Numbered from the stretch's first letter, positions 8,374-17,989 are shown. The stretch is DNA of 64,000 nt from Oleispirillum sp963668495 (GCA_963668495.1 OY764545.1:2480001-2544000); one strand, 5' to 3'. The notes: a model not told the origin generated them from the sequence alone. Numbers and translations are program-made.

Positions 8374-9426
8374 ATGTTTCAGCATTTGACCCGTCGCAAA
8401 CAATGGCTGTCACTTTTTATCGTGACTCTTGTTGTCACCCTGTCGTTCCAGTGGATCGGCCTACCCGGTGCTTTACTGCTTGGCCCGATGGCTTCGGGGA
8501 TTTTGCTTGCCGTCAATTCATCCACCATCACCACGCCACGGCGTGCCTACAGTCTGGCACAGGGCGTGGTCGGCGCCATGATGGCAGGAGCAGTAACTCC
8601 TGATATCTTGGGGCGTTTTCTGCTGGATTGGCCGCTTTTCCTATCAACGATTTTTTCCATTATCATCGCCAGCGGCACCCTGGGCTGGCTGATGAGTCGC
8701 TGGCGTGTTCTGCCCGGAACCACCGCGATTTGGGGATCATCCCCCGGAGCTGCCTCTGCCATGGTGGTCATGGCTGAAGAATTTGGTGCAGATGCGCGCA
8801 TCGTTGCCTTCATGCAATACCTTAGGGTTTTGTGCGTTGCATCATCGGCGGCAATAATCGCCCATTTCACCGGAGCACAAGCCCCGATCAGCGACAGCCA
8901 CTGGCTGACAATCCCTGACATGTCGTCATTTGCCCAAACCCTGATCCTAATTGGTGTCGGGATGCTGATCGGCATACGCCTGCACATTCCATCAGGCGCA
9001 CTCCTGATGCCACTGATGATCGGGGCCGTTTTGCGCGGATCTGGATTGATTGACATCACATTGCCGCAACCCATCCTGATTGCCGCATTTGCCGTGATCG
9101 GCTGGACTGTGGGATTACGCTTTACCCGTGATATTCTTATCGCCGTGGCAAGCAAGCTTCCGCATATGTTGGGTTCTATCGCTGCCCTGATGCTCTATTG
9201 TTCAGGGGTAGCAATCCTTCTGACCCATATTTTGGATGTTGATCTTCTGACCGCCTACCTTGCCACCAGTCCGGGCGGCGCCGATTCCATTGCAATTATT
9301 GCAGCCTCAACCAACATAGATGTTGGGTTTGTTTTGGCCTTTCAAACCGTGCGTTTGATCATTGTCCTGATCACCGGCCCCATGACTGCGCGTTTCATCG
9401 CCACTCGGTCAAAAATTTTTGATTAA
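8374..9426 (+). CDS. AbrB-family integral membrane protein
   Basis: A very hydrophobic protein of about 350 residues with some ten membrane segments. It belongs to the AbrB / putative ammonia monooxygenase (PF05145) membrane family, not the AbrB transition-state regulator. The two-repeat architecture is visible from the related blocks LPGALLLGPMASGILLAV and IPSGALLMPLMIGAVLRG. The central IWGSSPGAASAMVVMAEEFGAD and C-terminal LATSPGGADSIAIIAAS motifs are typical. The substrate is not known for most members. ATG at 8374 lacks an obvious ribosome site; a TTG at 8362 is in frame. Confidence 0.85.
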   Translation: MFQHLTRRKQWLSLFIVTLVVTLSFQWIGLPGALLLGPMASGILLAVNSSTITTPRRAYSLAQGVVGAMMAGAVTPDILGRFLLDWPLFLSTIFSIIIASGTLGWLMSRWRVLPGTTAIWGSSPGAASAMVVMAEEFGADARIVAFMQYLRVLCVASSAAIIAHFTGAQAPISDSHWLTIPDMSSFAQTLILIGVGMLIGIRLHIPSGALLMPLMIGAVLRGSGLIDITLPQPILIAAFAVIGWTVGLRFTRDILIAVASKLPHMLGSIAALMLYCSGVAILLTHILDVDLLTAYLATSPGGADSIAIIAASTNIDVGFVLAFQTVRLIIVLITGPMTARFIATRSKIFD

Positions 9427-9614
9427 CAATCAGAATATTTCCACCGCCACTTCCGCCAACTGATTGCATTTTTTTCAATTTTGCGAGATAAACTTACCAA
9501 TAATTTCTATAAAGTTAGAGTAATCCGACTATAGCTTTTTGTAATATGCAAGGCGTGTAAATATTCTAGGAATGCATATGTAATGTAAAATAGTTCATAG
9601 TTGGAGGACGTCGC

Positions 9615-11339
9615 ATGGAAGCTTTAAAGAGCCTCTCTATCGCTCGCAAGCTTGGTTTGCTCATCGGTTTTGCAATCCTGATTTGCGCTGGTTTTATCGG
9701 CCTTTCAACCAGCTACCTGCTGAGTTCTCACCTGATAGACCTTACCGTTGACCTGCAACAAAAATCGGCCCGGGCAGCAGCCCTTGGCTTTCAAAAGGCC
9801 TATCCAGATTTCCAATATGATATTGCGGAAAACGGCGATATCACCAATCTCCGCATTGCAAAAATCCCTGAATTTACAAACCATTCCATGATTGATGCCG
9901 TCACTGCAACGACCGGAGACACGGCAACGATTTTTGTCTGGGATGCCAAGACACAGGACTTCTGGCGCAAAACCACAAACATCAAGAAAGAGGACGGAAC
10001 CCGCGCGATTGGCACTCCGTTGGGTAAAGATGGTGCTGTGTACCCAATCATGCGTGAAGGCAAAACCTACCGTGGCGAAGCCATAATTTTGGGCACCCCA
10101 TTTTACACAGAATACACTCCTATCCGCGATGCAAACGGCAACATAAGCGGCATCCTTTATGTGGGCATCGACAAGGAACAATCCGAACACCTGTACGAAA
10201 ACATCATGCAGGGCATTGCCATCGCATCCCTTGCTGTTTTTATCGTTCTGCTTCTGCTTGCCCTTTATGCAGGGAAGCGTGGCGTCAAGCCCTTGGAAAT
10301 GCTGACGGATACCATGCAAAATCTGGCGAATGGCAACCTTGATGCAACGGTTGGTCATACGGATCGCCGTGATGAAATCGGCAGCATGGCCAACGCCGTC
10401 CAAATCTTTAAAGACAATGCTATCCGGGTCCGTGAACTTGAGGCAGAACAAGCCGAACGTGATCGTATCGCAGCAGAACAACGCCGTGCTGATATGCTTG
10501 CACTGGCAAACGACTTTGAAAGCAACGTAGGCCACGTTATTGAGAACGTGACTGCCGCAGTGACCCAATTGCAGGCTTCTTCGGCTCAGATGTCCTCCAT
10601 TGCTACAGAAACCGGGGCACAAGCCACCACCGTTGCATCCGCGTCCGAGGCCGCATCCAGCAACGTTCAAACCGTAGCCGCGGCAACGGAAGAATTAACC
10701 TCCTCCATCGGTGAGATCGGTCAACAGGTACAGCACTCCACATCTGTATCTGAACAGGCCGTAAACTCAGCCAGCAAGACCACCGAAACCATTCGGGAAT
10801 TGGCAACCATCGCCAATCAGATCGGAGATGTTATTGACCTGATCAACGACATTGCCAACCAGACCAACTTGTTGGCTCTTAACGCCACGATTGAGGCCGC
10901 ACGGGCCGGGGATGCAGGAAAAGGCTTCGCTGTGGTCGCCGGGGAAGTCAAAAACCTTGCCAACCAGACTGCACAAGCAACCGGGCGCATTGCCCAGCAA
11001 ATCGGTCAGGTGCAAAGTGAAACCAACAATGCTGTCACGGAAATTGAAGGTATCTCTGACATTATTTCCAATATGAACAGCATCACCAGCACCATCGCCG
11101 CAGCGGTTGAGGAACAAAGCTCTGCCACACAGGAGATTGCCCGCAATGTGGAACTGGCTGCTGCCGGCACGGCGGAAGTTTCCGGCAATATTGGTATGGT
11201 GCAGCAAGCGGCAGAAACCACGGGCGAAGCCGCACGGCACATCCATGATGCCGCAACGGACCTTTCTGCCCAATCCGAACAACTGAAAGCTCAGGTGGAT
11301 AGCTTCATCGCAAAAATCCGGGAAGATGCCACTGCCTAA
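9615..11339 (+). CDS. Methyl-accepting chemotaxis protein with periplasmic Cache domain
   Basis: This is a chemoreceptor of 574 residues. TM1 spans residues 12-32. A periplasmic sensor of about 165 residues has Cache features (GDTATIFVWDAKTQDFWRKT and TPIRDANGNISGILYVGID). TM2 lies near 200-218, followed by HAMP (RGVKPLEMLTDTMQNLANGN) and a long cytoplasmic hairpin. The hairpin tip NQTNLLALNATIEAARAGDA is intact. A strong ribosome site (GGAGG) precedes ATG 9615. It faces a solute-binding protein gene across a shared hairpin, which suggests but does not prove that the binding protein presents its ligand. Confidence 0.95.
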   Translation: MEALKSLSIARKLGLLIGFAILICAGFIGLSTSYLLSSHLIDLTVDLQQKSARAAALGFQKAYPDFQYDIAENGDITNLRIAKIPEFTNHSMIDAVTATTGDTATIFVWDAKTQDFWRKTTNIKKEDGTRAIGTPLGKDGAVYPIMREGKTYRGEAIILGTPFYTEYTPIRDANGNISGILYVGIDKEQSEHLYENIMQGIAIASLAVFIVLLLLALYAGKRGVKPLEMLTDTMQNLANGNLDATVGHTDRRDEIGSMANAVQIFKDNAIRVRELEAEQAERDRIAAEQRRADMLALANDFESNVGHVIENVTAAVTQLQASSAQMSSIATETGAQATTVASASEAASSNVQTVAAATEELTSSIGEIGQQVQHSTSVSEQAVNSASKTTETIRELATIANQIGDVIDLINDIANQTNLLALNATIEAARAGDAGKGFAVVAGEVKNLANQTAQATGRIAQQIGQVQSETNNAVTEIEGISDIISNMNSITSTIAAAVEEQSSATQEIARNVELAAAGTAEVSGNIGMVQQAAETTGEAARHIHDAATDLSAQSEQLKAQVDSFIAKIREDATA

Positions 11340-11370
11340 ACCGGATTTTAAAGCAATACATCGACACCGC

Positions 11371-11402
11371 AACGGCCCAACACTTTGTTAGGGCCGTTGT
11401 TG
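11371..11402 (+). terminator. Terminator between convergent chemoreceptor and solute-binding genes
   Basis: AACGGCCC and GGGCCGTT pair perfectly around a 12-base loop, followed by GTTGTTT. The right arm lies inside the last codons of the opposing solute-binding gene. It most probably ends the chemoreceptor transcript. Confidence 0.7.
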
Positions 11403-12200
11403 TTTGGATGGTCCATCAAACTCACCGGAATTCAGGCGCCGCATGATGTTATCATAGGTTCCATTGGATTTGATTATGCCCAGACCGCGATTGAACGCAT
11501 CGACAAGCTCTGCGCCGTTTTCGATTTCTTTGGAAAGAACAAGGTGCAAGACCCGCTCATACAAGGGGGTATCATCACGATAGATTTCCCCCATATCCAA
11601 CAAACCTTGCCGACGGAAATACTCTGCCTGTTGCGTCATCAACACGGTTGCATCCGTACGCCCTGCCAACACCATTGGCAACAGGGACTCATATTTCACA
11701 ATGTAAGATGCATGAACCGCATTTTTCGCAATCGGCAGGTCAAGCGGCGGATATACCGTGAAGTATTCCAAAGCAATTTTAATACCATGGAGATCACCGA
11801 CCCGTGACCAAACCACTGGATTGCTTTTCATGGAAAACACATAATCCGTGTCACTAATAAAGGGTTCAGTGTACAAAAAATCCCTCGTTCGCTCATCGGT
11901 TTTCACCCAACCGACTGAGCCGTGCCAAGTTCCGGTTTGTGTATAGCGATAGGATCTTTTCCACGGGAAAAACCCGTACTCAACATCCATGCCAACAGCC
12001 TGAAACGCTGCGGTTACAATTGCACTGCCATAACCATATTCAGGCAAATCCGCAGAAAAATACGGTTTCCATTCACCGTTGGTCAGCCGCACCACCTTTG
12101 TCTGCTGAACAGGCTTTGCGTCTGTTGCAAAAGCCGCGGTTACAGTCATTCCACTGATTGCGGTCGCAAGAGCCATAAAAAGCCAGTTGAAATGCCGCAC
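11388..12200 (-). CDS. Periplasmic solute-binding protein (SBP family 3-like), no transporter beside it
   Basis: A 270-residue secreted protein with a signal peptide ending near AFA-TDA. The mature part has the type II periplasmic-binding fold: VRLTNGEWKPYFSADLPEYG, GFFPWKRSYRYTQTGTWHGS, VGDLHGIKIALEYF and the hinge-side YESLLPMVLAGRTDATVLM. The ligand is unknown; the architecture is amino-acid-binding-like. GTG at 12200 is chosen because GGGGGGG sits 8 bases upstream, whereas the upstream frame overlaps the permease gene. No importer permease is adjacent, so it may work with a distant transporter or a chemoreceptor. Confidence 0.82.
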   Translation of the reverse strand: MRHFNWLFMALATAISGMTVTAAFATDAKPVQQTKVVRLTNGEWKPYFSADLPEYGYGSAIVTAAFQAVGMDVEYGFFPWKRSYRYTQTGTWHGSVGWVKTDERTRDFLYTEPFISDTDYVFSMKSNPVVWSRVGDLHGIKIALEYFTVYPPLDLPIAKNAVHASYIVKYESLLPMVLAGRTDATVLMTQQAEYFRRQGLLDMGEIYRDDTPLYERVLHLVLSKEIENGAELVDAFNRGLGIIKSNGTYDNIMRRLNSGEFDGPSKQQRP

Positions 12201-12273
12201 TGAATAGTCCCCCCCTGATGACCATAGCGAAGAATACCTCCAACACTGAAACAAGGTCAAATTATGCGAGTAC

Positions 12274-13413
12274 TCAATCCAGAGTTCGGCGATAGCGCAA
12301 AATAGCAATCCCACAGACGACGCACAGGAACACCGAAATTGCTGCAAAGTCCATACTGAGGTCCACAAACCCCGCATCCTTCAGCAAGACACCACGCACA
12401 ATGCGAAGAAAATGGGTTAACGGCAGGGTTTCCCCCAATATTTGGGCCCAATCCGGCATACCTCGGAACGGAAACATAAACCCTGACAACAATATTGAGG
12501 GCAGGAAAAAGAAGAAAGTCAATTGCATTGCCTGCAACTGTGATTTGGCAAGCGTAGAAAAGGTGAAACCCAGTGCGAGATTGGCGATAACAAACAACCC
12601 AACGCCAAGGAAGACAATCCACATTGCCCCGATAAACGGCACGGCGAACACCCAGTAGGCCATTGACAACACAATAACCATTTGCACCAAACCAACCGCA
12701 ATGTATGGCGTAATTTTGCCTATCATGACCTCAAGCGGTCTGGCAGGCATTGCGAGCAGGTTTTCCAACGTCCCCCGTTCGGACTCGCGGGTCATGGCGA
12801 TGGAAGTCACCATCACCAGTGTCATGGTCAAAATCACCCCAAGCAAGCCGGGAACAATATTGTACTGCGTGATCCGTTCGGGGTTATAGCGAGCATGGAC
12901 ACGAATGGATACTGGATTGGATTTATTCACCAAATGCCCGAGTGCACCGGAAAGATCATGGCGAAGAGCCTTCAAAACAATCGTCTCTGCCTGTGCAATG
13001 GCATTGGAGGATGCCGCCGGGTCAGTCGCATCGGCCTCGATCAGAATTTGCGGCACCTCACCCCGCACCAAATCCCGACTGAACCCGGCAGGGATCGACA
13101 CAACAAATGCAACATCACCCCGCCGTAACAAGCGCGTGCTGTCTCTGGCATCTGTGCTAACCTGAACAACCTTAAAATAATCCGATGTTTCCATTGCTTG
13201 TAAGATCGTTCGTACTTCCGGCGAACTGTCTTCCACATGGACTGCCGTTGGCAAATGTTTCGGATCCATATTAATGGCAAAACCGAACAAAATCAGTTGC
13301 ATGATTGGAATGGCAATCATCACGGCGAAGGTTAAACGATCACGACGCATCTGGATGAGTTCCTTGATGCAAATTGCCTTGACCCGCGACAGGGAAAACC
13401 CGTTCTGGCTCAT
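12274..13413 (-). CDS. ABC-2 type efflux permease
   Basis: An inner-membrane permease of 379 residues with the ABC-2 layout. There is one N-terminal helix (LTFAVMIAIPIMQLILFGFA), a large external loop of about 130 residues, then five helices ending in FAAISVFLCVVCGIAILRYR. The coupling block TRESERGTLENLLAMPARPLEVM is characteristic of the YhhJ/YbhR group. Its start overlaps the ATPase stop by 4 bases. Only one permease is present, so it likely homodimerises. The exported compound is unknown, possibly a drug or other toxic molecule. Confidence 0.9.
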   Translation of the reverse strand: MSQNGFSLSRVKAICIKELIQMRRDRLTFAVMIAIPIMQLILFGFAINMDPKHLPTAVHVEDSSPEVRTILQAMETSDYFKVVQVSTDARDSTRLLRRGDVAFVVSIPAGFSRDLVRGEVPQILIEADATDPAASSNAIAQAETIVLKALRHDLSGALGHLVNKSNPVSIRVHARYNPERITQYNIVPGLLGVILTMTLVMVTSIAMTRESERGTLENLLAMPARPLEVMIGKITPYIAVGLVQMVIVLSMAYWVFAVPFIGAMWIVFLGVGLFVIANLALGFTFSTLAKSQLQAMQLTFFFFLPSILLSGFMFPFRGMPDWAQILGETLPLTHFLRIVRGVLLKDAGFVDLSMDFAAISVFLCVVCGIAILRYRRTLD

Positions 13414-14354
13414 GTGTGCACCCTTTCATCCTGACCGGCCAGTGCCATCAGATGAATGAATACATCCTCCAGACTGGTCGGAACTTCCGCCCATTGCACA
13501 TCATCCGCATGGCAACGCGTCATTGCTCTTTGCAACCCCTCCGGTGACTGCCCACTGATGTGCAACGCAGCACCAAAGTATGCCGCATGCGCCACATCTG
13601 GATCATGGCGCAGCACATCCAGCATCCCCCTGACTCCTGCCCCCTGCGCCCGGTATGTTATCAGCCCCGTATCTGCCGTGATGTCCGCAATTCTACCTTG
13701 AGCCAACAACGCACCATGGGCCAGATATACAATCTGGTCACACCGTTCGGCTTCATCCATGTAATGGGTAGACACCAGCACAGTCATTCCTTCTGCTGAC
13801 AGACGGTGAATTTGATCCCAAAAGTCCCGTCGAGCTTGAGGGTCCACCCCTGCGGTCGGCTCATCCAGCAATAATAACTGCGGCTGATGCATGGTAACAG
13901 CAGCCAGCGCCAAACGCTGTTTCCAGCCGCCGGATAACATTCCCGCGACCTGCCGCTGACGATCCTGCAAGCCCAAGACTTCAAGGGTTTGGTCAACGCG
14001 CTGTTTCAAATCCGGTAACGCATATAGACGCGCGACAAATTCCAGATTTTCCCGGATGGTTAAATCTTCCCAGAATGAGAACTTCTGCGTCATATAACCC
14101 GTGGCACGTTTGATGTGTTCGGCTTCATGCCGAATATCAAACCCCAAACATTGCCCATCCCCGGCTGTCGGCTCCAACAACCCGCACAACATACGAATGG
14201 TCGTAGTTTTCCCCGAGCCATTCGGCCCCAAGAACCCCCACACCTGTCCCTTTGGCATGTGAACACTCACGTCATCCACCACGGTTTTGTCACCGAACTG
14301 TTTGCAAAGGCCGCGTACGTCAATTGCCAAATCTGTGGGGGGATGAGGTATCAT
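13410..14354 (-). CDS. ABC exporter ATP-binding subunit
   Basis: A cytoplasmic ATPase of 314 residues that powers the adjacent ABC-2 permease. Walker A is GPNGSGKTTTIR, the Q-loop is YMTQKFSFWEDL, the signature is LSGGWKQRLALA (a W replaces the usual Q), and Walker B is LLLLDEPTAGVDP with H-loop STHYMDEAERC. A C-terminal domain after residue 230 is typical of YbhF/DrrA-type exporters. It overlaps its neighbours by 4 bases on both sides, so translation of all three export genes is coupled. Confidence 0.94.
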   Translation of the reverse strand: MIPHPPTDLAIDVRGLCKQFGDKTVVDDVSVHMPKGQVWGFLGPNGSGKTTTIRMLCGLLEPTAGDGQCLGFDIRHEAEHIKRATGYMTQKFSFWEDLTIRENLEFVARLYALPDLKQRVDQTLEVLGLQDRQRQVAGMLSGGWKQRLALAAVTMHQPQLLLLDEPTAGVDPQARRDFWDQIHRLSAEGMTVLVSTHYMDEAERCDQIVYLAHGALLAQGRIADITADTGLITYRAQGAGVRGMLDVLRHDPDVAHAAYFGAALHISGQSPEGLQRAMTRCHADDVQWAEVPTSLEDVFIHLMALAGQDERVHT

Positions 14355-15334
14355 GGCAGCCTCACATCCACTGGCTGTCCGGGATGTAGGGTCGCATCGC
14401 GCCCATCAGCCTCAGCAAGCGGTCGCGCCTCAACCATGAACACCAGTTTCTCCCGCACCGTATTGCTGAAAATCACTGGCGGCGTGTACTCTACTTCGTC
14501 GGAAATATGGCTGACTTTGGCGGAGACTGCGGCCTTTACGCCATCAATGAGAATCTCGACTGCTCCCCCTAATTTCAAACGGGACACATCGGCCTGCGCC
14601 ACATAAAACCGCACCTTCAATGCCTGAGGTTGCAGCATGCTCAGAACTGGCGTTCCTGCGGTGACATATTCCCCGGCACGAAAATAGATATCATCCACAG
14701 CACCGGCAACTTTGGCAGTGACGGTGCGCTGTTGCTGCACCCATTGCGCCTGCACAACCGCTTGCTCTGCCGCATCCTGAGCTGCAAATGCCGCAGCCTG
14801 AGCCGCATCACGACCTGCCAATTCTGCGGCCTTCAGCTCTGCCGTCAAACGACGAACTTTTGCCAATGCCGTACCATAGTCAGAGACCGCTCGGTCCAGC
14901 CGCGCCTGTGCCGCCACATTCCGGTCAACCAATTGCTGCCAACGATTTCGCTCGGCCTTGGCATAGGTCAATTCTGCCTGGGCCTCGCGCCGCTGTTGTC
15001 GAATGACGGCAAGTTCCTCTGCCCGTGCCCCAGTCAACAAATCTTCGGCTTTGGCCTTGGCTTCCGCCAGACGTGCTTGGCTCTCCGCGAGAGCCGCTGC
15101 TTCTTTCTCCTGTTCCAGTCGGAACACTGTCGCACCAACGGGGAGACGATCCCCCTCCGCAACCTGCATGTCCTCAATCCAGCCGGAAGATGGGGCAGCA
15201 ATAAATGTCCGCTCTGCTTCAATGTACCCCGACCATACAGTTGAAGCGTCAGAGCCATCTTTACACCCGCTCAGCCCCAATACAGACAGTGCGATAATCA
15301 TTAGGGGGCCGTATTTCTGTAAACCACAGTTCAT
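14351..15334 (-). CDS. HlyD-family efflux adaptor, lipoprotein
   Basis: A periplasmic adaptor of 327 residues that bridges the ABC pump to an outer-membrane channel. The N-terminus has a lipobox (LGLSGC, Cys near residue 24), so it is probably lipid-anchored. The barrel-sandwich halves are FIAAPSSGWIEDMQVAEGD and VAGAVDDIYFRAGEYVTAG. They flank a long Ala/Glu/Arg-rich coiled-coil hairpin of about residues 70-190. No TolC-like gene is nearby. It lies 14 bases downstream of the TetR gene and overlaps the ATPase by 4 bases. Confidence 0.92.
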   Translation of the reverse strand: MNCGLQKYGPLMIIALSVLGLSGCKDGSDASTVWSGYIEAERTFIAAPSSGWIEDMQVAEGDRLPVGATVFRLEQEKEAAALAESQARLAEAKAKAEDLLTGARAEELAVIRQQRREAQAELTYAKAERNRWQQLVDRNVAAQARLDRAVSDYGTALAKVRRLTAELKAAELAGRDAAQAAAFAAQDAAEQAVVQAQWVQQQRTVTAKVAGAVDDIYFRAGEYVTAGTPVLSMLQPQALKVRFYVAQADVSRLKLGGAVEILIDGVKAAVSAKVSHISDEVEYTPPVIFSNTVREKLVFMVEARPLAEADGRDATLHPGQPVDVRLP

Positions 15335-15348
15335 GATTCGCCTCCTAC

Positions 15349-15999
15349 TTAGGGCTGTAGAGCACGCAGCAACACACGTTCGTGTTCAGCAAACAATGCC
15401 GCCACATTCAAATCGTCGTCACCATCAACAGAAAAAACCAAGCGCCAAATAACCGACATCAATAGCGGTGCGATCACGACCCGAGCCGTGTACTCCGGGG
15501 CCGGAACGTGAAATTCTCCACGTTCATGGGCATTTCGTAAAAACGCCGTCATTGCGCCCAAAGCCCGGTCAATTACCTGCTGACGATAGACCTGAACCGC
15601 CGCCGGGAAGTTCCCCGCATCGGCAATCATAATCTTGAACAGTTTCGGCACCGGGCTGGTCAAAATGATGCGTGGCAATAATTGCAAAAAGGTTTGCAGT
15701 CCTTCCTTTGCTGTCTTTGCCGTGGATAAAATCTGCTCGATTTGCATGGCCCGAGGTTGGGCAATCGCCGTAATCTGGGCCTCAAACAAGGCTTCTTTGG
15801 ACGGGAAATACAGATAGACCGTGCCCTTGGATACTCCGGCGCGCTTAGCAATTTCATCCATCCGTGCTGCGGCAAACCCCTTTTCAAAGAACACATCCAG
15901 CGCAGCGTTTAAGACATCAAGCCTGCGCTGGGCTTTGTCCATATCGCTGATTGCCCGGCGCTTTGCCGTGCTGGTTTTGCCTCGCCCCTGCTTGTTCAT
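15349..15999 (-). CDS. TetR-family repressor of the export operon
   Basis: A cytoplasmic regulator of 216 residues. The N-terminal helix-turn-helix is clear (FFEKGFAAARMDEIAKRAGVSKGTVYLYF, shown by AKRAGVSKGTVYLYFPSKEA). The C-terminal ligand domain is variable. ATG at 15999 has a GGAG ribosome site; the TTG at 16014 does not. The gene heads the HlyD-ATPase-permease operon. A perfect palindrome lies about 27 bases upstream, so it probably represses its own operon and releases it on binding a substrate of the pump. Confidence 0.93.
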   Translation of the reverse strand: MNKQGRGKTSTAKRRAISDMDKAQRRLDVLNAALDVFFEKGFAAARMDEIAKRAGVSKGTVYLYFPSKEALFEAQITAIAQPRAMQIEQILSTAKTAKEGLQTFLQLLPRIILTSPVPKLFKIMIADAGNFPAAVQVYRQQVIDRALGAMTAFLRNAHERGEFHVPAPEYTARVVIAPLLMSVIWRLVFSVDGDDDLNVAALFAEHERVLLRALQP

Positions 16000-16025
16000 C
16001 TTACTCCGCCTCAATCCCGTTAATG

Positions 16026-16039
16026 ACTGACTGGTCAGT
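16026..16039. promoter_or_regulatory. Palindromic operator for the TetR-type repressor
   Basis: ACTGAC and GTCAGT form a perfect inverted repeat around TG, 27 bases before the TetR start. The repeated ACTG motif resembles known TetR-family operators for multidrug efflux operons. Binding by the adjacent regulator is inferred. Confidence 0.65.
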
Positions 16040-16362
16040 TAATTGTTGAGTGAAATGCAGATTGCATCAAGCGATTTTTGTGCAACAGAATTTATGCAAT
16101 GAAGTGAATGGAATAGATGCCCAACATAACATGAGGCACAAGCCCCACTGACGATACCCACGAGACTCCAACTGATAAATGGGAGTCATGCATTCCATTT
16201 CCGCCCTTGTGATTAAGCTGAAAAATGAGAACCAGACCAATCCGATTGTTACGTTAAATGTATTTATTGTCGATTTAAGTAATCTAATATAACGTCCTTT
16301 ACAGTTCCTCAGTGCGCATAAAGAGGAGATTGGAAAACACGCAATCAACAGGACACACAGCA
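16040..16362. other. Divergent intergenic region, no gene seen
   Basis: AT-rich DNA between the TetR operator and the accessory gene at 16363. It contains a small stem (GACTCC/GGAGTC near 16168-16190) and a TATAAC-like -10 element near 16290 that could serve the accessory gene. An open frame on the minus strand here lacks coding character and a ribosome site. Confidence 0.5.
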
Positions 16363-17976
16363 ATGAGCGTCTTTACAGGCAATTCCCTGCTGAGCTTTGG
16401 CTCACGGGGCAACGGCGGCACGCCGGATAATCAGCAAAAACACCGCCAAAACCAACAGCAGCAACAGCAGAAATCGCAATCCGCTTTGCCTCTACCGGGC
16501 AAAATGGTTGACCCCATTATCCCCACAGGAAAGACGGTGGATGAACGCCTGAAATCCATGCAGCGAAATCCCCTCTATGCGGATCAAAATGATAGGCGGT
16601 TATTCAATCACGTAACTCGTGAATACCAACGAGCCTATCCAGGGGAAGCACAGTATGACGAATTCGGGAAAATGAAACGACCGCGGCCATCCATTCAACC
16701 GGGGCAAGTACGGGCCTTTGACCCGAATGGCGTGGCAGGATTGATGAACAAGGGCAAAGCACAGGCTCATCGCCTTCAGCATGGTCAGCCCATGATGCCG
16801 CCGCAACAAAGAAATGCAGGGCAAAATGCGGCAGCGGCACGAGCGCAGGCCGCAATTGGGCAAGATGCACAAAGCAATGCTGAAGACCTGCACGGTGTGG
16901 ATCTGCATGCCATGGGAGTGGAAACCATGGACGACATTGTTGCTGGCAGCATGACCCGCGAGGAAGCCGCGCTGAAACAAGCGCAAGAAAACCATGCAAC
17001 AGCACAACGGCAAGCGAACGGTCTGGAAGATGTTTTGGAAGATGCCGATGACATGGCAGGTTTTGATGTGGAGCAAACTGTAGAGCAAGCTCCTGAAGAC
17101 TACATAGCTCAGACCAAAGCCACGCCTAAAATCAAAGCGGATTACGAGGCATGGAATAAACGCAGAGATGCGATTCAAGGTGGGTTCGACAGTGGAAAAC
17201 CGGATGATTTTAAGGATACCGCTGATTACATCCGAGCAAATATGAATGACCCTAAATTCTTACGAATGATGAAGCCGCAATCTTTGGCAATGTTTGAGGA
17301 ATACGAAGAGGCTAAGCAGGCAGGCCTATCAGAGACAGAAGCGCAAGACGCTGCTTATGAACGTGGGGCACGATGGTATATGGATGATGCCATATCGTCC
17401 TCTGTATCTGGCTCGTGGTACAAGTCTGTTGCGGGCTTCAAAGCATTGGGTCGGAACCAAATTGATATGGAAGATTTGGGAGAGAAGCTGGCACGTGGGC
17501 ATAAGGACATTCCAGCGCGTTACCTTAAAACCAGCACCTTTCAAAACACGGAGGGTGCCGTGGATTTTGCCACAGATGTTGCAGGTACTGTGATTAAACC
17601 AATTGGAGCGTTAAAAGGGGCCGGTGATGTCGCTTACGAGGTTGCCAGAAGTGGCGGAGATGCGAAAGCACAGCAGTACGCGGCATTGACAGGTGCCGCC
17701 GTTGGCGGACTTGGCGGTGGGGCGGTTAATTTCGCAGCAAAGAGCCTGCTGAAAGGTGGTGTTCGCGCAGCGGGGAAAACAGTCCTTGGGAAAAGTGCGA
17801 AGGTTCAGGCCGCGGCAAAGGTAACATCAGATACAGCCAAAAAATTCGCATCTCACCCCGGCACAAAGCAAAGCCTAAAGGCGGCAAATCTAGCCAAGGA
17901 TGTGGCTGTTGATTGGCAATTGGGGAAATGGACAAAAGAGTCAGCGAAAGGATGGAAAGAAAGCGTAAAAAAATAA
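16363..17976 (+). CDS. Large protein of unknown family, effector-like; paralogue of the gene at 24194
   Basis: A protein of 537 residues with no recognised family. Residues 20-40 are Gln-rich (six consecutive Q). A polar, Ala/Gln-rich middle follows, with a helical acidic block to about residue 260. The region around residues 290-350 (NDPKFLRMM, then FEEYEEAKQAGLSETEAQDA and RWYMDD) has a counterpart in the gene at 24194. Before the C-terminus is a Gly/Ala-rich hydrophobic segment (ALTGAAVGGLGGGAVNFAAK) that could insert in or cross a membrane. The tail is basic with two Trp-containing motifs (VDWQLGKWTKES). No signal peptide. It is convergent with a secreted Sel1-repeat gene 13 bases away. 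ATG 16363 has AGGA upstream; an in-frame GTG lies at 16312. Confidence 0.75.
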   Translation: MSVFTGNSLLSFGSRGNGGTPDNQQKHRQNQQQQQQKSQSALPLPGKMVDPIIPTGKTVDERLKSMQRNPLYADQNDRRLFNHVTREYQRAYPGEAQYDEFGKMKRPRPSIQPGQVRAFDPNGVAGLMNKGKAQAHRLQHGQPMMPPQQRNAGQNAAAARAQAAIGQDAQSNAEDLHGVDLHAMGVETMDDIVAGSMTREEAALKQAQENHATAQRQANGLEDVLEDADDMAGFDVEQTVEQAPEDYIAQTKATPKIKADYEAWNKRRDAIQGGFDSGKPDDFKDTADYIRANMNDPKFLRMMKPQSLAMFEEYEEAKQAGLSETEAQDAAYERGARWYMDDAISSSVSGSWYKSVAGFKALGRNQIDMEDLGEKLARGHKDIPARYLKTSTFQNTEGAVDFATDVAGTVIKPIGALKGAGDVAYEVARSGGDAKAQQYAALTGAAVGGLGGGAVNFAAKSLLKGGVRAAGKTVLGKSAKVQAAAKVTSDTAKKFASHPGTKQSLKAANLAKDVAVDWQLGKWTKESAKGWKESVKK

Positions 17977-17989
17977 AGATAAATATGAA

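Noticed and set aside
9705..10670. Minus-strand open frame opposite the first chemoreceptor
   Set aside because: The translation is Cys/Gly-rich and has no motif. The plus-strand chemoreceptor explains the stretch.
16067..16363. 98-codon minus-strand frame upstream of the accessory gene
   Set aside because: No ribosome site, Cys-rich shadow-like translation, and it would cover the likely promoter of the gene at 16363.
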